A stretch of DNA of 64,000 bases, from positions 24,493 to 88,492 of the forward strand of contig AZLU01000178.1 in the NCBI GenBank assembly GCA_002224055.1. Direction: 5' to 3'. This DNA comes from Pezizomycotina sp. ARF18. Taxonomy: Eukaryota; Ascomycota. Numbering within the stretch: position 1 is the first letter of the stretch; every line of letters begins with the position of its first letter. The position numbers and the translations under genes were made by a program. The notes under the pieces are model-generated. The model ran no database searches. It saw nothing but the letters and a program-made list of their open reading frames with translations, and was not told where the DNA came from. Below, piece by piece: positions 12,599-23,962 of the stretch.

Positions 12599-13655
12599 AT
12601 GGAATCACTACCTAGTCCTATAGCTCCCGCAACGAGACCTTCGGAATCTCTCACGATACCAAGATCAAAAGAACTACCATGCTACTCCCCCATCTTCGAT
12701 GACGCGACGACCTCCTCCTCTCCTACTCCTCTTCATCCACAACGCCACCACCACCTCCCTTCCCTTTTCACATCCCCCCTCAGCACCCACCGCATCCGCA
12801 TATCCAAGTCAACTCACCCCCGCGCCGAAACAATCCTCTCTACATCTCTAAAATCCTCAAAGACAAATGCGGCATACGCAAACCCTACTGCGAACCCGAA
12901 AGCTGGGTATTCTGGGCGGTAGGAACCTTTCCGACGGGTTGAGTGAGTCGTGCCGTATATTCCCGTTTATGTTTCGTATGAAGGTGGCGTTCCTTGTTTT
13001 TGCGTGGAGATAAGTTGTAGATTGGGACCGCCGCCGTTAGAGATTGTGCTGGGTGGTTGGGTAATTCGGAGCTGTGGAGGACGAGGAGAGGGTTGATTTG
13101 GGGATGTTGTTGGATTATAGGGATGCTTGTGCGAGGGAGAGGCGGTGAGTCGATAGCTACGATTTTGATTTCAAGTCGTGTGGGACGTTTGATACTGATG
13201 GAAGAGTATAGGATGGATGCGAAAGCGACGAATCTTATATAGTTGCGGACTGTGCGGCTTGCTACGCCGAACCAGTAATGACTGACGCGGATGTGCTGGA
13301 GAAGGCTACCGTAGAGCGAGTAATGCAGAGCACACAGGCTACGGACGACATGGAGTCCCAAGCGGCTCGGTGTAGCAAGTAGTCACCCGCGCTTTCGATT
13401 ATTGCTCATCGCTTTCCACGGGCAGTCGATGAACATGTCTCCGGCTCTACGAGGGCAACTACGCCCGAAATACCCGAAAAATGGCCGTTGTTATTCTCTC
13501 AGCCTCTAGGAAAGGCGACCGCGACCGCGGGGCTGATACCCTCTCGCTCTTCGACGCGCGAACAAGTTGATCGAGCCAGCTCCGTTTCAATTCTCGGGGG
13601 CACACCGCCGGAACAAGGAAGACAAGGGAGTTTTCGCCCCCGTAGCGGACGATAA
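12599..13655 (+). pseudogene. family member A of the multi-copy 'WPFVP/GPP' family
   Basis: ATG 12599. The family blocks appear in order across frame changes: KPYCEPESWVFWAV near 12875-12920; PYIPVYVSYEGG near 12951, preceded by TGA where the paralogues have Trp (V-E-stop-V-V-P); RLGPPPLEIV near 13020; a charged segment LLDYRDACARERR; a phase-2 intron (13145-13211, GTGAGT...TATAG); then MDAKAT and SYIVADCAACYA, matching the [LM]-D...YI exon of other copies. The conventional end is TAG 13380-13382, but the same frame stays open for 90 more codons to TAA 13653-13655, with ordinary composition (ATTPEIPEKWPLLFSQPLG). Broken by about four one-base losses. Function unknown; the divergent tail is probably disordered. 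Confidence 0.6.
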
Positions 13656-13826
13656 TGTAGTGTTGACCAGCGCGAAGTTGGGCGAGTTAATGTTTGGTTA
13701 GAAAACTCGAAAGGCCTTTTTAAACGCTCCTTTAAGCAGAATACGTTCTTACGAACTGTGCGATCACCGGTTGCGCTTAAACGCGTCATTGCTTTCATCC
13801 CATTTTCATCTTTTAATTCAAACCTT

Positions 13827-13843
13827 CCCCCCCCCCCCCCCCC
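13827..13843 (+). repeat. homopolymer, C17
   Basis: Seventeen consecutive C residues followed by GCGGG. Length in the assembly should not be trusted. Confidence 0.9.
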
Positions 13844-14330
13844 GCGGGTATTTATGAATAGCGAACGTGAAATTAGTGCTTCCCCGCGGTTTATTTACTC
13901 TATGAAGTACGGGCTTTAATATACGAGTGTGGTTCTATGATATAGCCATTCTTTCGCTTGTAAATCATTGATAGCTTGATTAGTAGCTCTTATAATCGTT
14001 GATGCTAATATCAGGATGCCTTGCAATATCAATTTACCCTTAGTATTATGTATTGACTCTGCATGATACAGTATCTTATATAGCGGACTCCATTCCTCTC
14101 CGCTAGAAAATGTATCAGAGCCCGTCATCTAAATGCCGCGACGTTTAAGTTCTAAGAAGCCCTAACTGAATGTCAACCTCTGTTCAACTAGTTAGTTTAT
14201 TTCTTTCTGGAGTTAAGATAATGCAATGTCCTGTAACTGTTTCACGCTCTTGACGAGTCGTAAGTTCTATATTGACGCTTTAGCAAGAATAACGATTTTG
14301 CTATAACTGAGAAAGTCCCTTGGCAATTAT

Positions 14331-14395
14331 TTATTTATTTTATTTTATTTTATTTTATTTTATTTTATTTATTTTATTTTATTTATTTATTTATC
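14331..14395 (+). repeat. (TTTA)/(TTTTA) microsatellite
   Basis: About 65 bases of alternating TTTA and TTTTA units between two otherwise ordinary spacers. Confidence 0.9.
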
Positions 14396-14669
14396 AAAAA
14401 TTAAGGTTAACTTTAAAGCCTCCAATTCCTACTTCTCTCAATTTTTACAAATAACAAACATCTTTACTGCTCAAACGATAAACAACGAACACGGAGCACG
14501 ATCCTTCTTTCTAACCCGCTCCTTTCTCTAATACTTCACAGTTATACAGCCAAAACTCTTTCTAACGTCTTACTAGAAACGACCTTTTCAATCTACCAAA
14601 TTTGACAACACCCCTTTTTGGTGTGCGACTTTCACCATTTGATCAAGTTCCGAACATCAAAACTCAACC

Positions 14670-15445
14670 ATGTCGAAGCGTCTCCTAAACTTCCGCCTGT
14701 TCAATGCCCATAACCTCCCTAATCAACGGTACTCTCCACTCAGCAAAGTTACGAAGAGGTTCATTAAACCTGACTATCGAGATCCCGCAAGGATGCAACC
14801 ACCGGCTCGGTTCTACAACTTGTTTCGGACACAGTAAAGCGGAGTATGGCGTCACGAGCCTTACGGAGCAAGTCAAGCCTCGCCTTTTTCGCACAAAGGA
14901 AGTAAGAACACGATGAGTGTTAGCGTGCAAATTACATCCAGTCGGGCTTGGTAAAAAGTTTCCCTTCATTCCCAGATTCCCAGCCACGTCAGCCACGACC
15001 AAGAGAACGAAGGAGTCTTCACGGCTGAAGTCGGATCCAAAAGAGGGCCGCCTTCGCCGACGTTGTTGTTTGAGTGGATGGCTACTGCAGCTGAAGCGAG
15101 GACGAGGAAGAGTTTGAGGAATGTACCCGGAACGTCTTCCTCGAGCAGCAAAACGGTGGTAAGTGCTCCCTAGACCCGTCTACCGCATGATTACACATAT
15201 TCCAACCTCTGGACCATTTCGATGCATAGGTGCCAACGTCGTACAACGCGCTTCGTCTCCGACATTCGGCGGGGATATATCGCCGCGACGATAACCATCT
15301 AGAATTCGCAAGTGCCTCCCCACGAAGCCGGATGTATGGATTACGAACCCCTTCCACCAACCGCGGCGAAGTTCAAGTAGCTTGAAACGGACTCGGAAGC
15401 GCTCAGTTGAAGAGGCTGCTGATTGGTCACTCATTTACAGGGCAA
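14670..15445 (+). pseudogene. family member B of the 'WPFVP/GPP' family
   Basis: ATG 14670 gives MSKRLLNFRLFNAHNLPNQR then YSPLSKVTKRFIK. This N-terminal half resembles family member C (LFNANNHPNTEFSPLKKVTR), a clear pairwise match. After frame changes come AEYGVTSL (C has TKYGVTSP), GLGKKFPFIPRFPA (the WPFVP block) near 14945-14990, and VGSKRGPPSPTLLFEWM (the GPP block) near 15025-15075. A Glu-rich stretch follows, then a GTAAGT donor near 15160. The 3' exon is uncertain; a candidate ends with a nuclear-localisation-like LKRTRKRSVEEAADWS near 15380-15425. Several one-base losses make it non-functional as assembled. Confidence 0.55.
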
Positions 15446-17193
15446 TGTGTTTTTCGTTGGTTTTTTTCCGGAGTATATATCTTCTATGTGGACATCTTTA
15501 TTCATTGATTCTTTCTCTCATAAGAACTTTTATGGCAGCAAGGCCTTTTTTTATTTTTCGTTGTTTTTTCGATATCATTTCTCATTTCCTTGAAAAATTT
15601 TTTTTTTACTTTCTTTCTTTTAATTTCATTTCATGTACATAAAACTTCAGGTAAATTTTTACAGCGCTTGTTCACAACTATACATGAAAGATCTCTTCTA
15701 AAGCTGTCTTACTCTTTGCAACGTAAACAAAGCATATTCGATCGGGAAAATTTTGCCGTGAAGTTTTTTGATCCGGCTTGATAGTCCGCGCCATTTGAGA
15801 ATTGGCTGTTGCAACAAAACTTCGCGTTCACGTTTGTCGTTGGATATTTATGGTTGAAATCTTGAAACAGGAATGTATCGCCGCCGTCGCAGCTACGGAG
15901 CATGAGGTACGTAACGTGTAAGTATTGCAACGGAATTAATATCTAGTAGTGGGTTTGGCGCCTCGAATCTCGATGCTATTACGGGTTCAGATAATGTTGA
16001 TATACAATATCACGTCTCAATGCTTGTAACGACGGAACATGTCCTTCGGCGAGAATCATCGACCGCTACCGCGTAAGATGTTTGGCGATAGCCTCAGCTG
16101 TATGCGTTGTTTCCACGATCCAGTTACTGCGTTTCTGGTGGCCGTTCTACACTTGATTTATCGAATCTTCCATATATTTATCCTGGTGGTTCTCTCGCCA
16201 ATGCAGGACATGCTACTCACCATGAAACTTTCTGATTTCATGGTGAATCCCGGTAGCCAACGATCGCTTTGTCCGATGAAGGCTAAAAGGTAACATAAGT
16301 GTTTTCCTCGTGTTCGTGATTGTTACGTATTATCGGGCTCGGCGTTTGTTTTCTGAGGCAACTTTGCGAGTAACGAACGTTCGCACAGGAACAATTGTCT
16401 GATTAATAGATCCTGTCATGACAGGGTTTCAAAGTCTTCAGATGAAGGACCCACCTCAATTTTGTGTGCTATTTTTGTCGCATTTTTTTGGAGAGCGAAC
16501 GATAGCCGAGAACTACATGTAGGTGGTTGCCGATGTACCGGAACTCGGACTATGGCCTTTTTTTTTTTTCTTTTCTTGAAACATTCCGATACGAGCCTGA
16601 TCGCGTACCCTGTTTTGTAGTGTTACCTTCGCGAACTAACACAATTATACCTTCGTATTGCAAATCGTAGATTAAGGAAAGAATGCTTTTCATGATCTTC
16701 ATTTTGGAGATCCGCGAAGGATCGGCGGGAAATTTTGTTTCAATCGGGCATGTAGGCCTGCGAGTTATTTGTGTAACGATTCTACGAATGCGCCTCGTGA
16801 GAGCAAAGTGTATTATTACCATTTTGAAGTCATTAAGAATCGTCACTGTTCGCGGCGATCAATACCAAATCGAAAAGGGTTAGCTTTGCCTTGTCTTAAT
16901 TTCCTCGCTGTGTTTCGCCCCCAGCTTTCACCATTTCATCGGAGTCCATGCTCACGCTTGAATCAAATGTTTACGCCAGCATGACGGCGAGTGCAGTGAA
17001 GCCTGTGAAGATTATAAGTGCGCTCTGCCATCCTCTTCGTAGAGCATTCTCATCACGACAAAAAAAAAAAAAAAACCCCAGATACCAGTCACTCGTTCGA
17101 CCTTCAATCCTACCATTCATTTTACCTCCATCAAAAGTATAAAAGACCGAAATAAAAAAGAAATAAAACACAGTTACCTCCTATAAAGCAAAA
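15446..17193. other. intergenic, no supported gene; promoter of the small-secreted array at its end
   Basis: Contains T-rich stretches (15440-15650) and several short open frames without support (84 codons at 16039-16293, 98 codons at 16846-16550 on minus). An A14 run lies near 17060. TATAAA at 17139-17144 stands about 50 bases before ATG 17194. Confidence 0.45.
16218..16245. other. short perfect hairpin (10-bp stem, 8-nt loop)
   Basis: CACCATGAAA and TTTCATGGTG face each other across an 8-base loop. No U-run or other context suggests a function; it may be chance. Confidence 0.4.
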
Positions 17194-17495
17194 ATGCGCG
17201 TCTCCACCGTCCTCCCTCTGCTCCTAAGCTCCTCCTTCGTCACCGCGATCCCCATTCCCAGGGTCCAGGAGGTTTGTGGGCTTCCACTATGGGCTTCTTC
17301 GGCGATGTTAGAGCTAGGGTTCACGATACTTTCGTCCCACCCGCTGGCGGTAATCGCATCCTCAAGACCGCGTTCCAAATGCACGGTACCCCGATCAGCC
17401 CGCCGGACCAGTTAATGCTTAAACCCGGGATGGAGAATGTTTTCCGAACCGATATGCGAGTGCCTCCGGGTGGTGTTCCTCACATTGCTCACTAA
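17194..17495 (+). pseudogene. small secreted protein, array copy 1
   Basis: ATG 17194 gives a signal peptide (MRVSTVLPLLLSSSFVTAIP) with a likely cleavage after TAIP or nearby. One or two bases are missing near 17260; read through, the mature part continues as GLWASTMGFFGDVRARVHDT, then FVPPAGGNRILKTAFQMHGT, a Pro/Met-rich region, and ends PPGGVPHIAH at TAA 17493-17495. Total about 100 residues with no Cys in the mature part. It matches the next four copies in layout: MR[FV]ST signal, P-x-P-x-G, Trp/aromatic amphipathic helix, G-x-F, then a Pro/Gly-rich tail. Secreted, effector-like by size and decay; function unknown. Confidence 0.6.
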
Positions 17496-18696
17496 GCCTG
17501 CGAGTGCCGACTATAGCGAATTTACAGGCATGGTGGGAGCCAGAATGTGATGATGAACAGTCTTTGGATAGCACGATTGAATTCCAAAAATGGTTGATTT
17601 TTAATCCTCGTCCTCCCAGAAAGTTTTCTTTCTTCTCTTTCTGTTCTATGCGTCTGAATTTTATTTGTGGTGTGATTCTTTAGGGTCCTTAATATTATCT
17701 GCTTTTGTTCATTATCCCCGTGGTTTCATCTCGTTGGCTAGGTGTTGTTGTTGCTCTAGGATTTTATTTGTCATAGTTTCAGTAATCATAAGTAATAGAT
17801 TGCATACATTATCAATTGGCGGATCCATTGGACGCAAGTTCTTCATACGCTATATAGGTGACTAGGAAATTGAATAAAAATCTGGTGTTGTTCTTCTTAA
17901 CATAAAAAATAAATAAATGTGAACTGAAAAAGATCGTTACCTGGACTGCCTGCGGTGCTTGGAATATCGTCCATATGCCTGATTAACCCCGCTTCGAATC
18001 AGTATTGGTGAGCAGGCTACCGCGATGTAAAAGAACGTTAAGCGGCAACTGTAGCGATATGGAGGCTATCGGATACGAATACCGTATATATGGGACCCTT
18101 CGGGCGATGATCGCTCCGTGGGGAATTTAATAGCTAAATCATCTGTGGGGTTTCCAAAATTAGATAGCCTGTCGGTGAACTCGAGATAACGTGTTTTAAT
18201 GAAACGAGATTTTTTTTTTGCCTCAAAAAAAATTTATCAGACCCAAGAAAATCTTTCAATATTAGAATCGTAATGGAAAAATACGAAGATATCATCATAA
18301 AACGAACCGTATCGTTAAATTCTCGTGTTTCACCCCTCCACTTCGCGATTGCGATAAGATTTCCAAACTATCACTTTCCGCGAGTTCGTGAGACGTTTCA
18401 TCTCTTAGCGATGTTTGCTTGCCGCAGCCTTTAATATATTACGGACTAGGATGATTTTAGGTAGGGGCTATGGTACTGGGTTGCTTATTAGGACAGGCTT
18501 ATAAGTTCTGGCGGTTAACCTCTGCTTGCTACTGATCATTCTCATCATCATCATATCTAATAATTCTCATTCGATCTCCAGTCATTTTCCAGTAGCTCCC
18601 AGTCGAACATTCGTCCCCTTCGATTTCGTAATATTAGATCTTCTTCATCACCTCGATCTACTACTTAGTAACTAAAGCATCAAGAAATAAATCAAG
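17496..18696. other. spacer inside the small-secreted-protein array
   Basis: No gene seen. Around 18530-18560 there is a CATCATCAT run, and the last 100 bases are pyrimidine-rich like those before the other array copies. Confidence 0.5.
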
Positions 18697-18917
18697 ATGC
18701 GTTTCTCTACTGCGATCCCACTCCTCCTCACCTCCTCGTTCGTCGCGCGGCTCCAGTTCCGCAGGGCTGGTGGGAGAGGATGACAGCGTCGGTAGGCGGC
18801 TTCCCCACTAGGGTTTCTAATCTCTTCCATCCCGGAGATGGGAAGCGTTTAGCACCAATGCATCGCAGGCGCAATCGGACGGCCCGTGATGACATCTCAA
18901 GTCAAGTACCCGCCTAA
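18697..18917 (+). pseudogene. small secreted protein, array copy 2
   Basis: ATG 18697 gives MRFSTAIPLLLTSSFVA, a signal peptide close to copy 1. A missing base near 18750 must be restored to continue as APVPQGWWERMTASVGGFPT then RVSNLFHPGDGKRLAPMH, ending at TAA 18915-18917. Alignment with copy 1 is clear in the signal peptide, the P-x-P-x-G, the aromatic helix start and the G-G-F/G-F-F turn. About 73 residues, shorter than copy 1. Same strand, 1.5 kb downstream. Confidence 0.6.
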
Positions 18918-20552
18918 TCATCCGCTGAACACCTCCCAACAATCGTGGTTTGACCGATCCTCGTGCGTTCACATTGGGATCTCATGTACCATAGGCGAAT
19001 GGATGGTTTGCAAGTGGGCGCCCTGATGCCAAGATCAGTGCAGGTGGGCCGCAATTTAGTGACAAAATCAAGCATATTTCTATAAGATATCCTGGAAGCG
19101 TATCCCCTGCAAGAGGTGCTGGTGGTGCTTGGACCGTCGCGACGACTGCCGACGAATCTGCTATATAATATTCCACCTTCTGGCCTATATTTCTTACGTT
19201 CCTCACTATTATTAATTAATGTTAAGTTCCCCCCGTTCGAATTTGGTGTCTCCACAATCGCTGTCTTTTTCTTTTGTAATTTCTTTTGTTCCTGCCATTT
19301 TAAAATTTCGTATTGTACATTTTTGAATTTCATCAGTGCCTATAATAAGTAATATAATCATGATATCAATCAGAACCTTTTGAGCTGACGCGGATATCGC
19401 TCTCAAGGCACGCGTTTCAACGCGCCTAAGGCCCTATCAACTACTTTAATTGTGATATTGAGCTTTGCAAGCAAGGTTCTGAAACTGAGGGCAAAGCCGC
19501 TTCCAAATCTAACTTTTTATGAGTTCAGGTGATGAAAGGAACTTAACAAGCTGCTTCCTTGGCAATTAATGCACCGGTCAGTTTACATGAGTTCTGCCAC
19601 TGTATTCACTTTAGATACCCGTTTAAAAATAATACCGCGTGGCATCGCCATTTTAATATCTACAAGAGATTTTCCCCTTCGTCTTCTAAAACTTAATTAA
19701 GGACTTTTAGCAAATTCTGTGTGCGCTACCCAAGCCCTAGAGGGCCCGCCCGGACTTGGTGGTTAATCTTGAACATCTCCGATATTGTCTTTCCTCTTAC
19801 CATAATCAATCAGGCTTACCTTTGACTGGATCCACGCAGCTTGTGGTTCTTGATACGAGCTTCGGAAGAGTTCCAAGGAGCTTTCTGAGAAATGCGCATA
19901 TGAAACTTCCCTTTGTTTTAAGGAGCTTTAAGAGCAACGTCGCTCACAAGCCTCGTACCACCGATCTTGATGAAGAGACGAGCAATGGCAGAATAGCTGC
20001 TCCCAAGGGCCCCGTTGATCTTCATTCTTCAAGGGAATAATTGCTTACCAACACTAAGCCTATATTTAGCCAAGGATCTTACCAAGTCATTCGTAAAAGC
20101 GGGTGTGATAGTTAGAGACCACGAAAAGCTTTGGATACGAACAGATGTGTGAATCCGGTTTTTGGATCTTGTTTTACTTTTCCTACTCGCAACTTGGAGC
20201 AAGTTATATTTTATCAGTCGCAGCAATGTTGTCGCACCTGGATTTCGTGATCTATTACTCTGGTTTGTCGAAGCTCCTCAGGCGGGACGGCGATATATAA
20301 AATCATACCATCGTGTAAATTTTGAATCACAAGCGCCTTCCATTCTCTTGTAGCACCTTACCATTATTCATCGCATATTTTTGATTGAGTTCTCTCTCGG
20401 AGTAGATTACTTTGTTACGATTTTGTCCCTTGAGCGCATTTTCACGGAAACGGCCACCGTGATCAATATCGTGTGGCATATATCCCATTCAGCCCCCGAT
20501 TCAGCAACTCGGAATTTAATCAATTTGTAACAGAACGCTTAATCAATCAAAC
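18918..20552. other. spacer inside the small-secreted-protein array
   Basis: Open frames such as 139 codons (19333-18914, minus) and 94 codons (19756-20040, plus) have no support from composition or motifs. No gene called. Confidence 0.45.
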
Positions 20553-20792
20553 ATGCGCTTCTCAACTGTTCTCCCGCTTACCTGCGCCTCTCCCTCATTG
20601 TCACGGCAGCCCGGTTCCTCAGAATTGGTTTAGCGAGGCATCCGCTGGGTTGGGGAGATTCTATCGTAGTTTACTTCCATGCCTCCTGGAGCTGTTGCTC
20701 CCCACGGGACTTTTAGCTCTATGCATCTCGCTAAGGCATTCCCACCACCGGCTTCAAATTCTTTTCATCCTGAAATGCATAGGGTCTGGTAA
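20553..20792 (+). pseudogene. small secreted protein, array copy 3
   Basis: ATG 20553 gives MRFSTVLPL; after one-base losses near 20580 and 20610 the reading is LRLSLIVTAA, then PVPQNWFSEASAGLGRFYRS (compare APVPQGWWERMTASVGGF in copy 2), then PPGAVAPHGTFSSMHLAKAF, and HPEMHRVW ending at TAA 20790-20792. It ends 177 bases before the assembly gap. The layout signal peptide, P-V-P-Q-x-W, G-x-F, Pro-rich tail with HP is shared with copy 2. Three reading shifts in 240 bases make it the most damaged copy. Confidence 0.55.
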
Positions 20793-22022
20793 ACGCAGCT
20801 CCAAATCGTCTTTTCTTTTCTTTCTTGCTTTAAGGAATTTGGAAACGTGATAGGGATCACGAGGACGGGAATAAACACCTTGTGGAGAATTTGGTCAGGA
20901 GATTCGTCCTGCGGGCGTCGTTTACTGTTTCGGGCAAATTTTTGTAAATATCGCATTCATCCGCGATTTNNNNNNNNNNNNNNNNNNNNNNNNNNNNNNN
21001 NNNNNNNNNNNNNNNNNNNNNNNNNNNNNNNNNNNNNNNNNNNNNNNNNNNNNNNNNNNNNNNNNNNNNNNNNNNNNNNNNNNNNNNNNNNNNNNTTGCC
21101 TTATATCGCCTGTTGCCGCTACCCCATCAGACGATTCTTTAATTTAAGCTGTCAGACTATTTTTAATTGAAAAGCCACAACAAGCGGAGTGGTGTGCTCT
21201 CTGTGCGCCGTCCGGTTGCTTCGGATAAAAATATATTTCTTGACGTAGCAAGCGTCGGCGGATCTTGCAAATTTCACAAAGTGCTCGAGGAGACTGTCCT
21301 TAACATCTGAAAACGCCTATGCCGTAGGCAAATTCACTTTTCCGCTCATGGTGCTTCATTCCATCTAATATCCGCTGAGGAGTACCCAAGCGTAATCTCA
21401 GCATCGGAATTATCAATGGGCTGAACTCAAGTAGTAATAAGCCCTTCAAGCTAAAAGTAGAGGACTCAGATGTTTCAGTAGATCTAGAATCGTCTGCAAG
21501 ACCGAGTTTTAGGCGATCAAGTCGACGCCCTGTTTAGAACTTTTCCCGTTTATTAACTACCATTTGCCAATATATCCAGCAAAGGAGCTTGAATTTCTTG
21601 GTATCTCGTACTACGATCTACAGTCTCGGATCATGTGGTATTTCGCTTAGCTTTCATTTGTAACCTTTTCTCCCAAGCTTCGTATTCTCAGTGTTCCATT
21701 AATTTAAAGCGACTTACGGATCCGATTTGTCCTAGGCTTTTCGAGATCAGATGAGCGCCTTGTTTCAAAAGCAGGTACCATCTTCAAGCTTCACGACCCT
21801 ACCCCTTACAGTAATTCATAACTCGTAATATCATGCAATCTATTTTACAGGTGTATGACTATTGATAAATATATATATAGCGGTATTTCCCGGACCCTAA
21901 TCTTGGAGGTATGTGTTGCCCGCTATTTTCGTTGTAGATTCTACGCGGGAATTCTTCACAACCATATCATAGAATTTCACAATTACACTCACGACATAAG
22001 AAAAAAAAATCCTCCAGCAAAC
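20793..22022. other. spacer with assembly gap
   Basis: Contains the run of undetermined bases at 20970-21095. No gene is supported on either side. A further array copy could be hidden only if the true gap is larger than shown. Confidence 0.5.
20970..21095. other. assembly gap (126 N)
   Basis: Undetermined bases. The gap lies inside the tandem array, a plausible place for misassembly of related copies. Confidence 0.99.
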
Positions 22023-22324
22023 ATGCGTCCAGCAACATACTACCATTCCTCCTCACTCCCGTCTTTATTTCCGGGACTCCTCTCCCAGACTCCAGATCAC
22101 GGATGCTGTCAATGGAGTAGCGAAAGTTGCCGGCTTCAAAGCTGGGTTCACCAGCGGCGTTTTCAATCGCCTCATCGGCAAAACTCCCCCAGTTAATAGG
22201 CCGATTAGCTCAGGAGTGTCACCCCAGTATCATGAAAGATCGAAATATTTGGGGTGCCTGGTTCCGACCCTCTCAGACGGCTCTCGAGCATGCCAATTCC
22301 GAAATAGACTACTCCAAACTCTGA
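22023..22324 (+). pseudogene. small secreted protein, array copy 4
   Basis: ATG 22023 (MRPAT...) opens a region whose signal peptide is scrambled by base losses (readable pieces: ILPFLLTPVFISGTPLP). The mature part reads ITDAVNGVAKVAGFKAGFTS then GVFNRLIGKTPPVNRPIS, and after another shift DRNIWGAWFRPSQTALEHAN ending SKL at TGA 22322-22324. The amphipathic Val/Ala/Phe/Gly helix with G-F occupies the same place as in copies 1-3. Same strand and similar distance (1.5 kb) as its neighbours. Assignment to the array rests on layout and position more than on identity. Confidence 0.5.
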
Positions 22325-23366
22325 GATGCCCGCAGGGCCGATACGTGGCATTAAGCTTCCGTCGAGTGCTTGAAAAACGAAAATTGGAAGGAAATGGTAG
22401 GATTCCAGAGGGGAGAGCACCCGTTTGACTGCGCTGAGAGGCCTCGCCCTACTATCATTTATTGGCAGCTTATCTTCCTCGCCAGCGGAGTTAAAGTTAT
22501 CTTCAAATATGTAACTATTGTAGTTTTTCTATTGAACGTTTCTCATCGTGAGCCTTTCTTGCACACCTTATCTGTATATATTTGGTTTCAACTTTTTTTC
22601 GGTTGCACTCTCTCTTCCCCACCCGTTTTTTTTTTTTTTTTTTTACTTTGTATATGTAAACTGCTCCATTGCCATAATATCCTCTGAGGAATTCAATAGC
22701 TAGGGGTTATTCCCGCGATTTTAGGACGTCTTCGACTTTGTTTCAGTTCATTGCTGGTGAATCGATACCAAATGTCTGCTGGTAAACCTTGAGCTCGTCT
22801 AATCGAAATCGTTATCAGATGGAAGTAGTACTAGTTACATGCGAGATTAGAAAAATTTTTTTTTATTATAAACGAATACGGATTATAATGTACTGTATAA
22901 CAACGCGAATGTCCTTATATTTTCCAGTGCTCTTATTTATGCGATTTCGTTTCTTACCCTGGTTTCTGACCTTTATGATTCGAATCACTAACCTAACACG
23001 GGATTAAAAATTATAGAGAGGCGGCGTCATCACGTCTCGCTCAGGATCTTTATATATCTATAGAGTATCAGTTCATATTTTCAAGCCGCTAGGGTCAAGT
23101 TGAGCAATGCTAAGCAGCATAGCTACTGCACTATAATAACCTGTCAGTATATAGTTTAAGTAAGTATATATTCGAACACAGTGCAACAACGTCCGCGTTT
23201 TCTGTCTTCTATTGTTCTAACTTTTTCCTCTGGGCTTTCAAATACTCACACTCATCCACATTTTATTTGAAAACACACGATTATCTACCATCAAAAAAGA
23301 AAGAAAGAAAAAGAATATTACCCTGTCGAATCGCTGTCGCGAGAAGCTTCAAATAAGGATCCTAAA
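22325..23366. other. spacer inside the small-secreted-protein array
   Basis: AT-rich in the second half, T19 run near 22626. No gene seen. Confidence 0.5.
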
Positions 23367-23673
23367 ATGCAACTTTCTATAATCTCTCCGTATTCTGCGC
23401 AGCCATGGCCCTCGCAGCGGGCATCCCGCAAGGCAAATTCAATTGGGGCGAGACGATGAAATATATCGAGAGTATGGGCTGGGGCGGTTTACCTCGAACG
23501 TGGTCGGCTGCCCCCAGGGCACCGCCGCCACTGGGGAATTCACAGGAGGCATGAAGCGGGACGTAAAAAGAGTATTTATTTTACAAAGAACAAAATGGAC
23601 GAATCGAAATCACGTTGATGACATCGTCTTACGTTGTGGCTACGGGTTAGAGAAAACAATGAATAAATGGTAG
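23367..23673 (+). pseudogene. small secreted protein, array copy 5
   Basis: ATG 23367 (MQLS) and a second in-frame ATG in the shifted frame give FYNLSVFCAAMALAAGIPQG, a signal peptide ending in the same I/P-P-x-G as the other copies. It continues KFNWGETMKYIESMG and, after a one-base loss, GLGRFTSNVVGCPQGTAATG (compare AGLGRFYRS in copy 3) then EFTGGMKRDVKRV. The 3' end is uncertain; the frame stays open to TAG 23671-23673. Fifth and last recognisable copy, 1.3 kb after copy 4. Confidence 0.5.
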
Positions 23674-23962
23674 CAACGGAAAAAAGAGAGCTTGAATAAC
23701 CCTACAGTTCTGTACTGCCGGCGCGCACCTAGAAAGAAGAATAGCAGAAAATGAATTTAGAATTTTTCTCGACCTATGTCTCTAAACTAAACTTGATCAT
23801 CAAAAAAAAAAAAAATAGAACTATGCAATTAAAAGAAATGTTTTACGTTTTGTAAACTCAAAGTCGTAGAAGTTTGCGCTAAGATCAACAACGCCTAGAA
23901 ACAAATGCTGGAAATTTGGAAAGAGAGAAAATAGAAAGAAGTAACGTAGATCGACAATGGAA
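23674..23962. other. short intergenic region between convergent genes
   Basis: A/T-rich spacer with an A13 run near 23800. No gene seen; it separates the plus-strand array from the minus-strand gene that follows. Confidence 0.5.

Larger units (their letters stand above)
13656..14669. other. intergenic with simple repeats
   Basis: No supported gene. It holds a 17-base C run (13827-13843) and a TTTA/TTTTA microsatellite (about 14331-14395). The last 150 bases are CT-rich and likely serve as the promoter of the gene starting at 14670. Confidence 0.5.
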